Shown one piece after another: positions 16,312 to 25,026 of a DNA stretch of 64,000 bases (the first letter of the stretch is position 1; every line of letters begins with the position of its first letter). A program made the translations under genes and the position numbers. Under the pieces are notes generated by a model, which saw nothing but the letters and a program-made list of their open reading frames with translations, was not told the DNA's origin and did no database searches. Source of the stretch: Planctomycetota bacterium (GTDB lineage Bacteria; Planctomycetota; UBA8108; JACQVS01); the NCBI GenBank assembly GCA_028280485.1, contig JANQLS010000085.1:186001-250000 (forward strand), in the 5' to 3' direction.

Positions 16312-16358
16312 CCGTAAAGGATCCTGATAACCTCAGGCCTCGCCTTTGCGGTTTTTTT
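16312..16358 (+). terminator. Rho-independent terminator with no upstream plus-strand gene
   Basis: The stem CCGTAAAGG (16312-16320) pairs with CCTTTGCGG (16343-16351) with one G-U pair. An inner stem CCTGA/TCAGG (16323-16327 with 16333-16337) folds in the loop, and seven Ts follow (16352-16358). A small hairpin GCATT-AAC-AATGC (16292-16304) lies just before it. No coding gene ends before it on the plus strand, so it may terminate a small RNA transcribed from about 16100-16300. Confidence 0.65.
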
Positions 16359-16533
16359 ATGAGATTATTGCGGGGTCAGGGATATTTTTGAGTTGAGAGT
16401 GGCTGAGCTGAGCGTGTCTAGAATAAAATCAACCTACTTATCAGAACTCAGGGGGTTGGAGGATTCCATGCAGCCAGAATGTTTCCTTTCTCTGAATAAT
16501 TGCTTTTAAACATTAACTAACAACGAGATCAAA

Positions 16534-17250
16534 TTGCTAAGTGAACCCCGAACGATTAATTACCTAAGTGAACTGATTCACGTTCCGATTTCTGTTCAGG
16601 TAGAAAATTTGCGATTAGCATATTCTAAATTATGTGAAAAGGAAGGTTACGAGAATTTCATTCGCACGGCCGATGGTTGCAGGATCGAAGCAGGAAGAAT
16701 CGAAGGCCAAGTTCCTGATAAAAATTCTCTACAGGGAGAACAGATATCTTCACTGACTTTTAAAAAAGATAGAATTCAAATCGTTGAAGAAAACAATCGC
16801 ATGTCTTTGGAGCAATACCGTTCACGAGTTGAAAGTGTTGCTCAGGTGGCTACCGAAGTATTGAAAATACCACTGTTTTTAGTTCACCAAACAACCGTTA
16901 GAGCTATCACAACTCCTAATTGTTATAAATCTGCAGGCGAGTTTTTAAGTGACAATCTCTTTAAAATTCAGGCGAGTGAAATTCAACCATTAGGTAGGCC
17001 CACGAGTGTTGTCGGTTTGCGTTTACTTTTCCCACCTACCCAAAATGAACCTAGTAAATTTAATGTAAGGGTGGAAACGTACTTAAAAGAACCACGTTCG
17101 CTATATTTAGAAAATGTTGCTACTTTTCAACAGCCCACCCCAGCCCAGTCTTTATCTTTATTGGGTGATCACGTTGAGAAAGCGGCCAATTTTGTATCTA
17201 ATAATCTTTGGACGTTTTTGACTCAGTACGATATTCCCAAGCAACCTTAG
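16534..17250 (+). CDS. Conserved-looking protein of unknown function
   Basis: 238 residues starting with TTG (no in-frame ATG is available before the protein-like sequence; a stop lies at 16507). The sequence is soluble, without signal peptide or membrane helix. Visible pattern: an alternating strand/helix beginning 'IHVPISVQVENLRLAYSKL', a long middle helix ('MSLEQYRSRVESVAQVATEVL'), 'VHQTTVRAITTPNCYKSAGEFLSDNLF', then 'SVVGLRLLFPP...FNVRVETYLKEPRSLYLENVA' and a closing helix 'LLGDHVEKAANFVSNNLWTFL'. This two-part layout resembles the sporadic TIGR04255-like group, but I would not name it. It stands alone between the secretion operon promoter region and a convergent lipoprotein gene. Confidence 0.6.
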   Translation: MLSEPRTINYLSELIHVPISVQVENLRLAYSKLCEKEGYENFIRTADGCRIEAGRIEGQVPDKNSLQGEQISSLTFKKDRIQIVEENNRMSLEQYRSRVESVAQVATEVLKIPLFLVHQTTVRAITTPNCYKSAGEFLSDNLFKIQASEIQPLGRPTSVVGLRLLFPPTQNEPSKFNVRVETYLKEPRSLYLENVATFQQPTPAQSLSLLGDHVEKAANFVSNNLWTFLTQYDIPKQP

Positions 17251-17277
17251 GTAGATCTATTGTTCATCCTTTTAACC

Positions 17278-18102
17278 TTAGGGTCGAATCACATATTGGG
17301 TTTTACCTTCGAGTGGCTTGAGCGCTTCAAGTCTTGCTTTTAATAACTTTGCATGTTCATAAGATCTTAGTTTTCCGACATAAACCACATAGGGTGTCTT
17401 AGTATTCCCTCGTAATTGAACAATCATCGCAGGAAATCCGAACTCTTTAATCTTTTGACTTGTGATACTTGCGTTTTGGCGTTTGCTGAACGCCCCGGCT
17501 TGAACCGTAAAATAATCGGGAAGATAAACTCGACTCTTAGATTTTAGTGCGGTAGGGGAGTCCGGATTGCTTTTGATAATGTCATTGAATTGGATTTTTG
17601 CTTGAGCGAAATTCCCCGCTCTTTGAAGTGCAATTCCACTTCGATACTTCATGTCAGCCTTTAAAACAGAATCTTCTTGAAGTAGCGATGATTTTTGAAA
17701 CGATTGTGCGGCGGAGGTGAACTCTCCCAATGAAAGTTCGCTCATTCCAAGGTAAAAAAGTAAAGTTGCTCTTTGTGCATCAGATTTTTCTTCAGAAAGA
17801 AGTAAGCGATAAATTTTGGCCGCTCCCTGATGATTTTCGAGCTCTATCTCACAAGCTGCCATCAAGAGTTGGATGTTTCTTTTGGATTCAGTAGGTGCAG
17901 TAGGGTACTTCTCCAGGATGGACTTAAAGGTAGATAGAGCTCCCTTAAAATCCCCCATCTCTTTGAGGGAAAGCGCTTGTTCATAAGCGGTCTTATAGCC
18001 TTCTGGTACTTTCTCATTCACTAGGCAGGAGCTTAGGGTTAAAAGCATCAGGATTAGAGCTGGGATCAGAGATTTATTTGTCTGAATGTAAAGGAGATTC
18101 AT
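17278..18102 (-). CDS. TPR-SPOR lipoprotein, peptidoglycan-binding
   Basis: 274 residues with a lipoprotein signal ('IPALILMLLTLSSC', Cys26). Residues ~35-190 are TPR repeats: 'AYEQALSLKEMGDFKGALSTFKSILEKYP', 'ATLLFYLGMSELSLGEFTSAAQSFQKS', 'KYRSGIALQRAGNFAQAKIQFNDIIKSNP' (each given by its parts). The last ~75 residues are a SPOR domain: 'FTVQAGAFSKRQNASITSQKIKEFGFPAMIV' followed by 'PYVVYVGKLRSYEHAKLLKARLEAL'. SPOR domains bind denuded glycan strands at division sites, so an envelope or cell-division role is likely. It is monocistronic and convergent with the preceding plus-strand gene, 27 bases apart. The domain calls are confident. Confidence 0.85.
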   Translation of the reverse strand: MNLLYIQTNKSLIPALILMLLTLSSCLVNEKVPEGYKTAYEQALSLKEMGDFKGALSTFKSILEKYPTAPTESKRNIQLLMAACEIELENHQGAAKIYRLLLSEEKSDAQRATLLFYLGMSELSLGEFTSAAQSFQKSSLLQEDSVLKADMKYRSGIALQRAGNFAQAKIQFNDIIKSNPDSPTALKSKSRVYLPDYFTVQAGAFSKRQNASITSQKIKEFGFPAMIVQLRGNTKTPYVVYVGKLRSYEHAKLLKARLEALKPLEGKTQYVIRP

Positions 18103-18325
18103 TGGAGTACCAAATTCTTTTGAATTGTGATTACTATTTCATTTGTTATCTTTTAAGCCTTGGACTCGAAAGATAAATCTTGTGAACTCTATCATGACTA
18201 AGATCGCTATTAAGGCCGCTATTAAGGTCGTAAGCGAAGAGTTCACCTCCCATTTATCGGCAGTTTAGAAGAGTTCTTTTACTGGATTAAAGGTCAGAGT
18301 TTGTACTTTTTAATACTTTTAATTG

Positions 18326-20368
18326 ATGGCGTTTATCGCGATGAAGGATGCTCAAAGCAAAGATAATCTTATAATCGGAGTAGATACTGGAGGCACATTT
18401 ACAGATGTCGTGGGTTGGTATCAGGGAAGCTACTTTACCCATAAGCTTCCGTCTACGCCCGATAATCCTTCGGAGGCCATTCTGGAGGGAGTTAAGGAAG
18501 TCGTCAGGGCTTGTGAACTCCAACATCCTCCTACACGATTAAGCAAAGTAATTCATGGCTCAACGGTTGCAACAAACACCATCTTAGAGAGACGGGGAGC
18601 TAACGTTGCATTTATTACGACAGAAGGATTTTCTGATCTAATCGAAATTGGCAGGCAAAATCGCCCCGTTTTATACGAATTGAACTGCCAACGATCAAAG
18701 CCTTTGGTCTCCCGAAAGCATCGCTATGAAGTGGCTGAGCGAATGGTTGAAGTGGGGAAGGCGCTTAAAAAACTTCCTCTACCAGAATTAGAAAAGATAG
18801 CGCAAAAACTGCCTAAGCAAATAGAGGCTATCGCTATTGGATTTTTGTTTTCTTATTTGAATCCTAAGCATGAGAAACAGGCCCTCAAAGTATTTCAGAG
18901 AAATCATAAGCATATACCGATTACTTTAGCTTCAGATATCTCTCCCGAAATGAGAGAGTATGAGCGTTTTTCAACGGCCATATTAAATGCTTATGTGGCT
19001 CCTAAGATGATTCGTTATTTAGATCACCTTAAGAAAAATCTTCAGGCTGAGACATTGGAAATCATGGGATCCAATGGAGGCACCGTTTCCTTTGAACGGG
19101 CGAGAGTTGAACCCGTGGGTACGTTTTTGTCGGGTCCAGCCGCTGGAGTCTTGGGGGCGATGCAAGTAGGTGAAGCTGTTCGTGAAAATCAGCTCATCAC
19201 TTTCGATATGGGGGGCACCTCAACCGATGTCAGTCTCGTTTCTCAAAGCCCCACTTATCGAACTATTTCTGAGATCGATGGCTTAGCTATCCGTTACCCC
19301 ATTCTTGATATCCATACGGTGGGAGCTGGAGGTGGATCCATCGTTCGATTGGATTCAGGGCAAGGACTAAGAGTCGGTCCCGAAAGTGCGGGTGCCGATC
19401 CCGGTCCCATTGTCTACGGTAAAGGGAGTGAAATCACAGTCACGGATGTGCATGTCTTTTTAGGGCATCTCGATGAGCATTCCTTTCTAGGTGGAAAAAT
19501 GAAAGTCTACCCTGAAAGAGTGAAGGCCAAAATCAACTCTTTAGCAAGGAAGGCTAAGCTCAGTTCCTTTGAATTGGCTCAGGGTGCACTCAAAGTTGTT
19601 AATGCCGAAATGGAGCGAGCTATTCGAGTGGTGTCGCAACAACGTGGCCATGATCCACGAAATTTTTCTCTCGCATCTTTCGGGGGAGCGAGTGGTTTAC
19701 ACGCAGTGGCTCTCGCAAAAAGCTTGTTGATTCCTAAGGTTATCGTTCCTGAAGACCCCGGTTTGCTTTGTGCTACTGGAATGCTGAGAGCGCCGCGAAT
19801 TCGTTGGCGATCTCAAACTTTACAGAAACTCTTGAGTGAACTCGATTCGAAAGAATTGAATGAAGTGATTCATCGATTGCTTCACGAAGCCAATAAAGAT
19901 TTTCCTGGAGTTAAAGAGGGCGAACTCAACGACCATATCGAGCTAGAGCTTCGCTTTGAAGGTCAAACTCATGTGATGCAGCTTGAAATCAAAGAGAGTC
20001 AAAGCCCTAAATCCATCGAGAGAAATTTTAAAAAGAAGTACCAGCAACTTTATGGAGAAGTGGATTCTTCTTGGCAGATCGAAGTGGTAACGGTTCGGGT
20101 TTCATTGAGCGAAAAGAAGAAACGGTCCTACAGTCGTACTTCCAAGAAAAGAGTGACGAAAAAGATCGAAGCCGATAGATTCCAAAGCGTACAAACCGGT
20201 GAAGGTAAATTTGAAAAAGTTCCTGTTTATCTTCGAGAAGATTTTACAGTAGGTATGAAGTTGAAAGGGCCCTTGATTGTATCGGAGTACAGCGGCACTT
20301 TGCTTTGCCCCAAGGATTGTCGATTAGAAGTCTTGCCCAAAAACGCACTACTTTTGAGCTTCACTTGA
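18326..20368 (+). CDS. Hydantoinase/oxoprolinase family protein, HyuA type
   Basis: About 680 residues, full length for a HyuA / N-methylhydantoinase A subunit. The N-terminal Hydant_A_N domain has the ATP-binding 'IIGVDTGGTFTDVVG' (residues ~18-32) and 'VIHGSTVATNTILERRGANVAFITTEGF'. The central Hydantoinase_A domain has 'GSNGGTVSF', 'SGPAAGVLGA' and 'ITFDMGGTSTDVSLV', then 'VGAGGGSIVRLDSG...VGPESAGADPGPI'. The C-terminus is the usual beta region. Such proteins hydrolyse 5-oxoproline, hydantoins or related cyclic amides with ATP, or carboxylate acetone-type substrates, normally with a HyuB partner; no HyuB gene is nearby, so the substrate cannot be told. ATG at 18326 is preferred over TTG at 18323 and ATG at 18341. 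The 3' end overlaps convergent lspA by 21 bases. Confidence 0.9.
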   Translation: MAFIAMKDAQSKDNLIIGVDTGGTFTDVVGWYQGSYFTHKLPSTPDNPSEAILEGVKEVVRACELQHPPTRLSKVIHGSTVATNTILERRGANVAFITTEGFSDLIEIGRQNRPVLYELNCQRSKPLVSRKHRYEVAERMVEVGKALKKLPLPELEKIAQKLPKQIEAIAIGFLFSYLNPKHEKQALKVFQRNHKHIPITLASDISPEMREYERFSTAILNAYVAPKMIRYLDHLKKNLQAETLEIMGSNGGTVSFERARVEPVGTFLSGPAAGVLGAMQVGEAVRENQLITFDMGGTSTDVSLVSQSPTYRTISEIDGLAIRYPILDIHTVGAGGGSIVRLDSGQGLRVGPESAGADPGPIVYGKGSEITVTDVHVFLGHLDEHSFLGGKMKVYPERVKAKINSLARKAKLSSFELAQGALKVVNAEMERAIRVVSQQRGHDPRNFSLASFGGASGLHAVALAKSLLIPKVIVPEDPGLLCATGMLRAPRIRWRSQTLQKLLSELDSKELNEVIHRLLHEANKDFPGVKEGELNDHIELELRFEGQTHVMQLEIKESQSPKSIERNFKKKYQQLYGEVDSSWQIEVVTVRVSLSEKKKRSYSRTSKKRVTKKIEADRFQSVQTGEGKFEKVPVYLREDFTVGMKLKGPLIVSEYSGTLLCPKDCRLEVLPKNALLLSFT

Positions 20369-20992
20369 TTCAGATTGGGCGAGCTGATTTTTTGAGTCTA
20401 ATAAAATATGTAATGCCATCACCGCTACGCCAACACAAATAGCGGCATCGGCAATGTTGAAATTGGGCCACACGAAGTCGTTGTAATACCACTTGATGAA
20501 GTCACGTACTGCTCCAATGAGCGCGCGATCATAAAAATTTCCTAGTGTTCCACCCCAGAGCAGGCAAAGCGCGATAATGAAATAGAAATCGGGTTTCATC
20601 GGTCGTTTTAAATGGCTGTGAAGTATCCATGCGATAACGATCAAAGCCACAAACGAAAGAATTGCTAAAAAATGAGTGAAATTCCCGAACCAGCCACTGA
20701 AGGCTCCAGTGTTGAGGGCAGCCTGCCAATTCCAAAACCCATCGATAAATACAATTTCACCAACTTCGGAAGTAAACGTTGCGAAGCGCTTTCCTGACTC
20801 TTCGTCGACGCCAAATCCAATGGAATCCATATCGACTTTTAATGCCGAAAAGGCAATTTCTTTAGTCCAAAGATCGAGGGCTGCGATACCCAAGCCCAAT
20901 ACGACCAACAAAGTCCAAGCCACTTTTTTTTGTTTGCTGGTTGCCCCCGCGGAGAAGTTGGAAGGCTGAGAAGAATTGACAGAATCCGGCAT
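20348..20992 (-). CDS. lspA: Lipoprotein signal peptidase (signal peptidase II)
   Basis: 214 residues with four predicted membrane helices (~25-45, ~105-122, ~136-148, ~180-197). Signature motifs: 'NTGAFSGWFG' (N94 region), 'GTLGNFYDRALIGAVRDFI' with catalytic Asp164, and 'FNIADAAICVGV' with catalytic Asp182. It cleaves the signal peptides of diacylglyceryl-modified prolipoproteins in the inner membrane, and the window encodes several such substrates. Compared with E. coli (164 residues) it carries an extra N-terminal tail and a longer periplasmic loop (~50-85). Its last codons overlap the convergent HyuA gene. Confident. Confidence 0.95.
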   Translation of the reverse strand: MPDSVNSSQPSNFSAGATSKQKKVAWTLLVVLGLGIAALDLWTKEIAFSALKVDMDSIGFGVDEESGKRFATFTSEVGEIVFIDGFWNWQAALNTGAFSGWFGNFTHFLAILSFVALIVIAWILHSHLKRPMKPDFYFIIALCLLWGGTLGNFYDRALIGAVRDFIKWYYNDFVWPNFNIADAAICVGVAVMALHILLDSKNQLAQSESSEAQK

Positions 20993-21049
20993 AGGTAAAA
21001 CTCGTGAAGTCAGTTTCTAAGAAGTAAGGGGCAAGGAAGAGTCGCGCTT

Positions 21050-21183
21050 TAACAGAAATTAAGCCGAGTTAGAATTAACTCGGCCGCAATTACAGGCTTA
21101 AAGAGCCTGTAATTGGCGGAGTGTAGGCAAATTATTGATTTGCCGAAACGGTTGAATCGAGCTCCGAAGGAGCTTGGTTCAAC
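21050..21183 (+). repeat. Composite multi-hairpin repeat, copy B
   Basis: It contains the same modules as copy A, in order. There is a remnant of the first hairpin (TTAACAG...), then GCCGAGTTAG...AACTCGGC (21063-21084) and a 12-base stem CAATTACAGGCT/AGCCTGTAATTG (21087-21115). Next come GGCGGAGTGTA and GGCAAAT/ATTTGCC (21126-21144), then the 15-base terminal stem GTTGAATCGAGCTCC/GGAGCTTGGTTCAAC (21151-21183). It lies on the strand opposite to both flanking genes (lspA and the kinase-like gene), so it is not simply part of their mRNA. Confidence 0.85.
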
Positions 21184-21192
21184 TTAAAAGAA

Positions 21193-24100
21193 CTAAGGTA
21201 ATTTAAGATCCTTAATTCGTTGAGGAATTCTCTGATCCAACTCTTTGAAGTTAGGCTGTAATCGCCTGAGTAGCAAGTTTCTTCTTACGTTTTGTAGGCT
21301 GTGGGATTCGAAGCTTGAACGTTGAATCCCCAAGATTTCTTGAAGCGCAAGAATCAAAAGATCTAAATCTTCTTTGAAGGTGTCTACGCGTTGCTCGATC
21401 AGTGATTGAGCTAAGTCTTGAAGCCCTTCGTGTTTGGGCTCTAATAAGCCTGCGGCAAGAGGAAGTGCACGGTCATCGCCTCTTCGCTTGAGAGCTTCAA
21501 GGGTTTGAGTTCTGAGTTGTTTTGACGTTTCTTTGAGTTGCGACACCAGAGGAATTAAAACAGTTTCATCGTCGCTCTTGGCTAAAACATCGATCAGTCT
21601 AAGCCTTAATTTCACATCACTCGATTTTAATGCGCGAATCAAAATGGGAAGAGCGATCTTGGAGGGCGCCTCACCGATATTTTCTAAAACCGTTTCTCGA
21701 GTCGAAGGATCGTTCAGCGCAGCGATCAAGGCATCGGGATAAAGCGCAAGGAAGTCTTGTCGCTCAAGTGCTTTTGAGGCGATCTTTCGGACTTCACTTT
21801 TAGGATGAGTTTTGATGAGTGAACTCAAGGCCTTATCACCCTGGGGTGAGCTGTGAGTGACAGCAAGTTCTAAAGCTTTTTGTTTAAAACTATTGGGGAG
21901 ATCTTCGTAGATTAAATCGCAAAGAAGATCGCTTCGACCCAACTTAGCTAAAGAATCGATTCCCAAGGTTCCACATTCAAAGCTGTGGTTGACGGTTAAG
22001 CGATGGATCGATCGGATCGCTTTGGCATTGCCGATTTGGGTTAAGGCATCGATCAATTTGGGTAGGCAATCTTTTCTTGTTTCTAAACGCCTCAAGTGGG
22101 TAAAGATGGAATTGGGGTCGATCTTCAGTTGTTGATCGATCCATTTGGAAACAAAACTGTCTGAACTTCGATCGAGTTTCTTCAGTGATTGCAGTTTTAA
22201 GTTCGGCAACACTTGAATTTGTGAGGGGAGGTTTTCGCTCTTTGAGTTAAGGGTGTCGTCAAGACGGTCTAACGTCGCTAACTCAAATTTTGCTAAGACC
22301 TGTTTGGATCCCTCATGTTCCTTTTTCATGCCCGCTTCGAAGATCTCAACCAACTGGGTGAATTGATCTAAAGAAAGTTGAATTTCTTGTTCCGAGGAGC
22401 CGAGTGGGAAGGTTTCGACCACCAGATCATAAAGGCCTACATTGGAACAGATTTGAAGTGCTTTCGAGCTCACGGCCTCATGTTGGTCGATCAAACAAGG
22501 AGCTAGAACCTTGAGATCTTCAATCGTTCGTTTCCCTGCTTTATACTCGTTTGCAATCTCATCGATGACAGCAATTCGAAAAGAAGGGCGAGGATCATCT
22601 AACTGAGCGATCAGTGGATCTTTAGCGATCTCTTCGATCTTTGTCTTCAGGGTCTGAAGCTTTTGTACTTCTTCTGAATGGGTAACCGAGGTGCGTTCAT
22701 TCAAGTTGCTCGAAGCTTCTCCGATAGCTTGAGCTGCTTGAGAAAGATCTTTATTTTGAAGTGCTTGTACAGCTTGAGTGAACTTATTTACGCTTTGGCT
22801 TAAGGATTGGGCGTCGTCTTCATTTTTCTGTAGTGACTCTCTTAAGTCTAAGATATGGAAGACGAGAAAACTCGATACCATCAAGATTGCCACAGCGGCG
22901 ATCCAAAACGTATTTGACCTGTAAAAAGAGTGCTTTCCCCATTGAGCGACAGAAGGTTCATGGAGTAACTGCAGTTCTTCTTCAGTGTGAACCCCGGCGT
23001 CAGCATCTAAACCTAAAGTAGGAATCAGTTGAGTGCTTTCACTCTTTTTAGGTTGCGGCGCTAACGGGTTCGGACTGGGGATCAATTCGCTTGAAGGCGG
23101 AATTTCTTCTGAAGGCTTACTTTCTAAAGCCGGGTCCACCCCTTTTCGATGGCCGATACTTTCAAGGTACTGAAGGCGATTCGATTGGGTTTGAAGGTCT
23201 TCCGAGGAATCCGATTTCGTATCTTGCTCTTCGAGATCTTCTTCAACTGGGGCACTCGATTCTTGAGCTTCTTCTACAACATTTGAAACTTCGGCCTCAG
23301 TTTCTTGAATCGTTGCTTCTTCTTGCTGAACCTCAGATGAACTCTCTTGTTCTTGTTCAACCTCGTTTTGTTCTTCCTCTGTCGGAAGTAAACGATTTTT
23401 TGCTTCGATACTCTCTACTGCTTGCGTGAAGGCATCAGAAGGTTTCGGAGCTGGTTTGGGGCGTTCGTAATTGGCGGAAGTCCCGGGATCCATTCGAAGG
23501 GAGATGCTGTCGGATGAAGTCTCTTCTTCAGAGTGGGAGCCTTCATCGGGGTCGGGTTCTTCCCAAGTCCAAGCTTCAGGGGCTTGCAGGTCCAACAGCC
23601 GCCCCAACTCTAATGCAAATTCTTCCGCATCGGGATAACGTTGGGTGGGCTGCTCGGCGAGGGCTCGTTTGAGAACTCGTTGGAGATCCTTCGACAATTC
23701 CTCTTCGTCATGAAGGTTTAACGAAGCGGTTATCTCTACAATATCGCCCAGATGGTTTTGGCAGCGTTGCGCTAAACGTGAAGGAACTCGACGTAAGACC
23801 AAGTGTAAAAGAACTGCGGCGATCTGGTAGACATCCGTAGTTGGGTTAACTGGAAGTTCTTCCTCTTTTGCTAAGCATGAAAGTTGCTCTGGGGCGAGAT
23901 AAAGAACTTCTGGGCTATCGAAAGAAATGTCTGTGGGATCTGACTTCCGATTTGTTCCTGGGGGAATCTGTTGGTGACGTTGAAGGGGGTCAAAAGTTGG
24001 CCCATTGAAATCCGTCAGAACTAACCGACCCGCCGGAGTGAGGATCATATTTCCTGGATGGATTCGGCCGTGAAGTAAACCACCTTCGTGGGCTTTCTTC

Positions 24101-24585
24101 AAACCATGAAGTGCGCCTAATACGAGTTGAATCGCAGTTGTAAAAAATCCATCCCGAGGGCGTCCATCGTTTCTGGGCCCAAGTGGGGAAAGTTGAGGCG
24201 GAGTTCGGTTCGAAGTTTCAAAGCCCTCTAAAATTTCAGCGAGGGAATCTCCCCTCAAGAAGGATCGGGCGTAGAACGGTCTTCCTTCGAAAGTGCCGCT
24301 AGCAAGGGTGCAGGCGAGATTGGGATGTTCAATACTTTTGGGCAGGCTAGCATCCAGGCGATTGAGGATGTTCAGCGAAAACGACTCACTCGATAACAGC
24401 TTGATGGTAAAAGTCCGGCTCTGACGCTTTGCCAAATAAACGGACCCTCGGGGTCCGCTACCTAGCAAATTCAGGAGCTCAAAATCTTCAACCATGGTGC
24501 CAGGGGACAAGGCCACTTCACCATTTGAGTGTTGGTTTTCAGAATTTGTGGAGGATGGGTTCATCCCATCGCGGGGAGTGATCAT
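21193..24585 (-). CDS. Membrane protein with degenerate Ser/Thr-kinase domain and HEAT repeats
   Basis: 1130 residues. Residues ~34-335 have a Hanks-type kinase fold: glycine loop 'LGSGPRGSV' (41-49), Lys62 in 'FTIKLL', 'APEQL' (231-235) and 'DVYQIAAVLLHLVL' (251-264). The catalytic loop reads 'HGRIHPGN' (172-179) where active kinases have HRDLKPxN, so the catalytic Asp is replaced by Arg; DFG is 'DFN' (192-194). This points to a pseudokinase. A long Glu/Ser/Pro-rich linker (~340-545) leads to one membrane helix (559-580), a coiled coil, and ~500 extracytoplasmic residues of HEAT-like repeats ('SSLIKTHPKSEVRKIASKAL', 'VKLRLRLIDVLAKSDDETV'). Kinase-linker-TM architecture is common in Planctomycetota. 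Probable role: signalling scaffold. It is monocistronic. Confidence 0.8.
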   Translation of the reverse strand: MITPRDGMNPSSTNSENQHSNGEVALSPGTMVEDFELLNLLGSGPRGSVYLAKRQSRTFTIKLLSSESFSLNILNRLDASLPKSIEHPNLACTLASGTFEGRPFYARSFLRGDSLAEILEGFETSNRTPPQLSPLGPRNDGRPRDGFFTTAIQLVLGALHGLKKAHEGGLLHGRIHPGNMILTPAGRLVLTDFNGPTFDPLQRHQQIPPGTNRKSDPTDISFDSPEVLYLAPEQLSCLAKEEELPVNPTTDVYQIAAVLLHLVLRRVPSRLAQRCQNHLGDIVEITASLNLHDEEELSKDLQRVLKRALAEQPTQRYPDAEEFALELGRLLDLQAPEAWTWEEPDPDEGSHSEEETSSDSISLRMDPGTSANYERPKPAPKPSDAFTQAVESIEAKNRLLPTEEEQNEVEQEQESSSEVQQEEATIQETEAEVSNVVEEAQESSAPVEEDLEEQDTKSDSSEDLQTQSNRLQYLESIGHRKGVDPALESKPSEEIPPSSELIPSPNPLAPQPKKSESTQLIPTLGLDADAGVHTEEELQLLHEPSVAQWGKHSFYRSNTFWIAAVAILMVSSFLVFHILDLRESLQKNEDDAQSLSQSVNKFTQAVQALQNKDLSQAAQAIGEASSNLNERTSVTHSEEVQKLQTLKTKIEEIAKDPLIAQLDDPRPSFRIAVIDEIANEYKAGKRTIEDLKVLAPCLIDQHEAVSSKALQICSNVGLYDLVVETFPLGSSEQEIQLSLDQFTQLVEIFEAGMKKEHEGSKQVLAKFELATLDRLDDTLNSKSENLPSQIQVLPNLKLQSLKKLDRSSDSFVSKWIDQQLKIDPNSIFTHLRRLETRKDCLPKLIDALTQIGNAKAIRSIHRLTVNHSFECGTLGIDSLAKLGRSDLLCDLIYEDLPNSFKQKALELAVTHSSPQGDKALSSLIKTHPKSEVRKIASKALERQDFLALYPDALIAALNDPSTRETVLENIGEAPSKIALPILIRALKSSDVKLRLRLIDVLAKSDDETVLIPLVSQLKETSKQLRTQTLEALKRRGDDRALPLAAGLLEPKHEGLQDLAQSLIEQRVDTFKEDLDLLILALQEILGIQRSSFESHSLQNVRRNLLLRRLQPNFKELDQRIPQRIKDLKLP

Positions 24586-25026
24586 AAGCCTGATTCAACT
24601 TTGCCTCGACCATTACTCAGCAAGGACTCTACTTGCGGAGTTCGTCGTTTAAGCCCAATTTAACAGTTTACCCTAACCTAGGGTCTCGAATGGCAGGCAA
24701 TTTGAAGGATTCACGCATTCCTTCAGTTTGTGTCATAAATCAATTATTCAATATGACTTAAGACACCTTTAGCCACTCTGGCATGAGCCAGAAACCAGGA
24801 GGTAAAAATGTAGTAGCCAGGAAGTTCGCCGCGAATGAGCCGGCTGAACAAACTCTCTCCAATTCCCATGGGCCTGGCATTTATTGGGCTGAAACTTTCC
24901 CGAAAGGGATGATCGGGCAATAGTTTCCTTTTCTCTTCACTATATAAAAGGCCAAATTATCCCCTAATCGTTTCTGAGTCAAGGATTTAAGTGGGTTCCG
25001 AGCGAAGAATTGAAGGTGGATTTATC
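24586..25026. other. 441-base gap with hairpins and one short plus-strand frame
   Basis: The gap lies between two minus-strand genes. It holds the hairpins TCTGGC-ATGA-GCCAGA (24777-24792) and TCCC-GAAA-GGGA (24898-24909, a GNRA-type loop). It also has a consensus Shine-Dalgarno AGGAGG (24798-24803) followed five bases later by ATG immediately closed by TAG. A 46-codon frame runs through the same stretch (24783-24923, listed separately). The part 24924-25026 is AT-rich without recognisable features, as is 24586-24770, which should include the promoter of the kinase-like gene. Confidence 0.4.
24783..24923 (+). CDS. Possible small protein (46 residues), unproven
   Basis: ATG at 24783 opens a 46-codon frame: 'MSQKPGGKNVVARKFAANEP', ending 'YWAETFPKGMIGQ'. 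The composition looks protein-like (balanced charged and aromatic residues, few rare codons). It is the only sizeable plus-strand frame in this gap, though it overlaps two hairpins. There is no Shine-Dalgarno upstream of 24783; a perfect AGGAGG lies inside the frame but serves a start-stop ATG-TAG in another frame. No family is recognised, and no signal peptide or membrane helix is seen. It could equally be a structured RNA with a chance reading frame. Confidence 0.25.
   Translation: MSQKPGGKNVVARKFAANEPAEQTLSNSHGPGIYWAETFPKGMIGQ

Noticed and set aside
18194-18268. 24-codon plus-strand frame before the HyuA gene
   Set aside because: Too short to support, no Shine-Dalgarno; it contains a short tandem ATTAAGG(C/T)CG that may be chance.
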